9,102 nt of DNA, taken from assembly GCA_945906915.1 (NCBI GenBank), contig CAMDSI010000075.1:1-9102 (forward strand), given 5' to 3'. Below, in pieces: positions 6,110 to 9,102 of the stretch (the first letter of the stretch is position 1; each line of letters opens with the position of its first letter). Under the pieces are notes generated by a model. The model did no database searches. It was not told the DNA's origin and saw only the letters and a list, made by a program, of their open reading frames with translations. The position numbers and the translations under genes were made by a program. This DNA is from Spirosoma fluviale. Lineage in GTDB: Bacteria > Bacteroidota > Bacteroidia > Cytophagales > Spirosomataceae.

Positions 6110-7135
6110 ATGCGTGAAGATTATTTAACCGGGGATGCCGAATCACTGAACCCGCAAGAGAAGGAGTTCGATAAGGCATTGCGTCCTTTGAGCTTTTTGG
6201 ACTTTTCGGGTCAAGGAAAAATTGTAGATAACCTGCAAATTTTCGTCGACGCGGCTAAAGCGCGCGAAGAAGCTCTTGATCACGTCTTATTGCATGGGCC
6301 TCCGGGCTTAGGTAAAACAACTTTGTCGCACATTATTGCGAACGAATTGGGCTCTACTTTGAAAATTACCTCAGGGCCTGTTTTAGACAAACCCTCCGAT
6401 TTAGCTGGCTTGCTTACGAATTTGCAGCCCTTCGATGTGCTATTTATTGATGAAATTCACCGTTTGAATCCCATAGTGGAGGAATATTTATATTCTGCGA
6501 TGGAGGATTACAAGATTGATATTATGCTGGATTCGGGTCCTAATGCGCGTAGCATTCAGATCGGATTGAATCCTTTTACCTTGATTGGCGCTACGACAAG
6601 GGCGGGATTATTGACCTCCCCATTGCGCGCTCGTTTTGGCATAAATGCACGTCTAGAGTATTATGACGCTGCTTTATTGACTAAAATCGTAAAGCGATCT
6701 GCTTCCATATTAGATATGCCCATCGACGAATCGGGTGCTTATGAGATTGCTAGACGTAGCCGAGGGACACCGCGTATTGCGAATAATTTATTGAGACGGA
6801 CCCGTGATTTTGCCCAAATGAAGGGTGACGGTACCATCGATGTAAAGATCGCCGAAATTGCTTTGAATGCCTTGGATGTAGACCAAAATGGGCTAGATGA
6901 AATGGATAATCGCATACTTTTAACCATTATCGAGAAATTCAAAGGAGGCCCAGTCGGCTTAACGACCATCGCCACCGCTTGTGGTGAGGAGGCCGAAACA
7001 ATCGAAGAAGTTTATGAACCTTTTTTAATACAAGAGGGATTTTTAAAGCGCACCTCTCGGGGGCGTGAGGCTACAGAAAAAGCGTATCGCCACGTGGGGA
7101 TCGCACCTAGAGCCGAGACAGGATCTCTTTTTTAA
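6110..7135 (+). CDS. ruvB: Holliday junction branch migration ATPase RuvB
   Basis: AAA+ motor that forms hexameric rings on the DNA arms of RuvA-bound Holliday junctions and drives branch migration in recombinational repair. From ATG 6110 it has 341 residues, a normal RuvB length. The N-terminal ALRP segment (23-26) is followed by Walker A GPPGLGKT (63-70, Lys69), Walker B FIDEIH (112-117), the sensor-1 region GATTRAG (160-166), PLRARFG (171-177) holding the arginine finger, and the sensor-2 region RGTPRIANNLLRR (218-230). The C-terminal winged helix includes GLTTIA (283-288), VYEPFLIQEGFLKRT (301-315) and RGRE (317-320). The frame extends five codons upstream to a TTG at 6095, but MREDYLTGD is the natural start. 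It is divergent from glpF, with no ruvA or ruvC in the window. A peptidase gene follows after nine bases and may share its transcript. Confidence 0.97.
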   Translation: MREDYLTGDAESLNPQEKEFDKALRPLSFLDFSGQGKIVDNLQIFVDAAKAREEALDHVLLHGPPGLGKTTLSHIIANELGSTLKITSGPVLDKPSDLAGLLTNLQPFDVLFIDEIHRLNPIVEEYLYSAMEDYKIDIMLDSGPNARSIQIGLNPFTLIGATTRAGLLTSPLRARFGINARLEYYDAALLTKIVKRSASILDMPIDESGAYEIARRSRGTPRIANNLLRRTRDFAQMKGDGTIDVKIAEIALNALDVDQNGLDEMDNRILLTIIEKFKGGPVGLTTIATACGEEAETIEEVYEPFLIQEGFLKRTSRGREATEKAYRHVGIAPRAETGSLF

Positions 7136-7144
7136 ATTACACCT

Positions 7145-9102
7145 ATGTCCACAAAAACTAACCTAATCGCAGCGATGATGCTCGTTTCTGCGTCTGCTTT
7201 GGCCCAAATGAAATACCCCGTCACTAAGAAAGTCGATCACGTCGATAATTACCACGGAACGCAAGTCGCGGACCCTTATCGCTGGCTAGAAGATGATAAT
7301 AGCGAGGAGACGAAGGCTTGGGTGAAGGCACAAAATGAAGTGAGTTTTGGCTATCTAAAGCAAATTCCCTTACGCGAGGAATTCAAAAAGCGAATCGAGG
7401 CGTTAAGTAATTACGAAAAAATTTCAGCCCCTTCTCGAAAAGGAGAATGGTATTATTTCTACAAGAATTCCGGTTTACAGAATCAATCGGTATTATATCG
7501 TCAAAAAGGCCTGCAAGGAAAACCCGAGCAGGTCATCGATCCGAACACCTTGTCAAAAGACGGAACAACACGTCTTACGGTATTCTCTTTGAACAAAACA
7601 GGCAAATATGCTTGTGTAGGACTTAGCTTAAGCGGGAGTGATTGGCAAACGTATTATGTGCGCGACATGGAAACTGGCAAAAACCTAGCCGATGAGTTAA
7701 GTTGGGTGAAAGTGAGCGGTGTGGCTTGGAAAGGCAATGGATTCTATTATTCTCGTTATCCAGAACCAGGGAAAGGGAAGGAATTAAGCACGAAGAATGA
7801 AAATCACCAAGTTTGGTTTCACACGGTAGGAACAGCGCAATCCCAAGATCAATTGATTTATGAAGACGCGAAAAACCCACAACGTTTCCACACGGTGAGC
7901 ACCTCGGATGATGAGCGCTTTGCCTTTTTGACGATTTCGGATCGGGGTAAAGGTTTAGATGGAAATGCGCTGTGGATTTTAGATGCTTTAAAGAAAGAAA
8001 CGAAGTTCAAGCCTATCGTAGCAGAACCAGGAAAATACGATTTCAGTATCGTAGATAACGATGGTGAAGTGTTGATTTTGGAGACGAACGAAGGCGCACC
8101 CAACAAAAAAATCGTTCGCATTGATCCGATGCATCCTGAAAAGGCGAATTGGAAAACGATCGTGGCGGAAAAGCCGGAGCCTTTGCAAGGGGTGAATACG
8201 GTGGGCAAACGCCTGTTTTTGAATTATTCAAAAGACGTGACCTCTCGCGTAACGATCTTTGATTACCAAGGGAAATCCTTGGGTTCGGTTAGTTTGCCGG
8301 GCTTAGGAAATGCGGGTGGTTTTGGCGGTGAAAAAGAAGATAAATTCACCTTCTACACCTATTCCTCATTTAATTTTCCACCCACGATTTACCGCTATGA
8401 TCTGGTAACGAATAAGTCATCTGTTTTCCAAAAACCAAACCTAGCCTTCGATCCCTCGGATTATACCGTAGTTCAAAAGTTCTATCCATCGAAAGATGGA
8501 ACCCAAGTTCCCATGTTCATCGTGAGCAAAAAGGGGATTCAAATGAACGGCAAAAATCCAACCATCTTATATGGTTACGGTGGATTTAATATTAGCTCCA
8601 CACCTTCCTTTTCAGCCAGTTTAATTCCTTGGTTAGAAAAAGGCGGAATCTATGTGGTGGCGAATTTGCGTGGTGGCAGTGAGTATGGAGAGAAATGGCA
8701 CGAGGCGGGGATGAAATTGAAAAAGCAAAATGTGTTTGATGATTTCATCGCTGGAGCAGAATATTTAATTCGCGAGAAATATACCTCGCCTGCTTATTTA
8801 GCAGCATCCGGACGTTCGAATGGAGGCTTACTGGTAGGAGCAGCGATTAACCAGCGCCCTGATTTATTTGCGGCAGCTTTGCCAGGCGTAGGTGTAATGG
8901 ATATGTTACGTTTCCAAAAATTCACTATCGGCTGGAACTGGGTAGCTGATTACGGTAGCAGCGATAATGCGGACGAATTTAAGGCACTTTATGCCTATTC
9001 CCCATTGCAAAATATCAAGTCGATGAATTACCCTGCCACGATGGTCTTCACTTCAGATCACGATGATCGCGTAGTACCAGCGCACTCGTTTAAATATGCA
9101 GC
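7145..9102 (+). CDS. secreted prolyl oligopeptidase (S9A family), 3' end outside window
   Basis: Serine peptidase that cuts after proline in short peptides. The frame runs uninterrupted from ATG 7145 to the window end (652 complete codons) with no stop. It begins with an export signal: STK, hydrophobic core up to ALA, likely cleavage after Ala20 (ALA/Q), so the enzyme is expected in the periplasm, as for the signal-bearing Flavobacterium (Elizabethkingia) enzyme. Residues about 23-430 look like the S9 N-terminal beta-propeller domain (ADPYRWLEDD near its start). The alpha/beta-hydrolase domain has LYGYGGF (475-481), LRGGSEYGEKWH (from 508), the nucleophile Ser558 in GRSNGG and the catalytic Asp in DHDDRVVP (Asp640 or Asp641). 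The family is about 700 residues, so roughly 50 residues with the catalytic His lie beyond the edge. The gene starts nine bases after ruvB; no separate promoter is evident. Confidence 0.95.
   Translation, partial: MSTKTNLIAAMMLVSASALAQMKYPVTKKVDHVDNYHGTQVADPYRWLEDDNSEETKAWVKAQNEVSFGYLKQIPLREEFKKRIEALSNYEKISAPSRKGEWYYFYKNSGLQNQSVLYRQKGLQGKPEQVIDPNTLSKDGTTRLTVFSLNKTGKYACVGLSLSGSDWQTYYVRDMETGKNLADELSWVKVSGVAWKGNGFYYSRYPEPGKGKELSTKNENHQVWFHTVGTAQSQDQLIYEDAKNPQRFHTVSTSDDERFAFLTISDRGKGLDGNALWILDALKKETKFKPIVAEPGKYDFSIVDNDGEVLILETNEGAPNKKIVRIDPMHPEKANWKTIVAEKPEPLQGVNTVGKRLFLNYSKDVTSRVTIFDYQGKSLGSVSLPGLGNAGGFGGEKEDKFTFYTYSSFNFPPTIYRYDLVTNKSSVFQKPNLAFDPSDYTVVQKFYPSKDGTQVPMFIVSKKGIQMNGKNPTILYGYGGFNISSTPSFSASLIPWLEKGGIYVVANLRGGSEYGEKWHEAGMKLKKQNVFDDFIAGAEYLIREKYTSPAYLAASGRSNGGLLVGAAINQRPDLFAAALPGVGVMDMLRFQKFTIGWNWVADYGSSDNADEFKALYAYSPLQNIKSMNYPATMVFTSDHDDRVVPAHSFKYA

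Noticed and set aside
7623..8231. Several minus-strand open frames inside the peptidase gene
   Set aside because: The plus-strand frame is a clear full prolyl oligopeptidase across the whole stretch; the antisense frames resemble no family and are shadows of its codon use.
1..9102. Mobile elements, CRISPR arrays, tRNA/rRNA, riboswitches or a new defence system
   Set aside because: No transposase, integrase, phage or defence protein motifs, no regularly spaced repeats and no tRNA-like cloverleaf were seen; nearly all bases are occupied by recognisable housekeeping genes.

Overview
The window is a dense, ordinary-looking stretch of a chromosome from a member of the Bacteroidota, most likely of the Cytophagales type. 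The phylum is supported by three things: the kind of proteins present (a DUF349 protein, a Bacteroidota-style Mpl with a GDEYLASPIDRR segment, a short ~485-residue fold-III arginine decarboxylase, a secreted S9A prolyl oligopeptidase); the absence of clear Shine-Dalgarno sequences before the genes; and -7 boxes of the TAnnTTTG type in the promoter regions. The order-level placement is a guess from general resemblance.

Layout. 1-807 (+) is the 3' part of a DUF349 protein gene, open at the left edge. It converges on and overlaps by 15 bp mpl (793-2163, -), a murein-recycling ligase. A short divergent region (2164-2266) separates mpl from speA (2267-3724, +) and carries a candidate speA promoter and a leader hairpin. 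One base after the speA stop begins a 40-codon lipoprotein gene (3726-3848, +). Its 3' end overlaps the convergent glpK (3823-5313, -) by 26 bp. glpK lies 6 bp behind glpF (5320-6021, -), forming a glpFK operon for glycerol uptake and phosphorylation. A second divergent region (6022-6109) holds back-to-back -7 boxes for glpF and for ruvB (6110-7135, +). Nine bases after ruvB starts a secreted prolyl oligopeptidase gene (7145-9102, +), which leaves the window before its catalytic histidine.

Functional links. glpF and glpK are an obvious pathway pair. speA and the small lipoprotein are probably co-transcribed, as may be ruvB and the peptidase, but neither pairing has an evident functional logic. 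The rest are unrelated housekeeping genes packed with almost no spacer; no intergenic region exceeds about 105 bp.

I found no RNA genes, insertion sequences, CRISPR arrays, phage genes or defence genes, and no convincing new system. The points most worth a second look are the tiny lipoprotein gene, the NPI variant of the first NPA motif in GlpF, the GlpK lacking both known allosteric signatures, the speA leader hairpin, and the two tail-to-tail gene overlaps.
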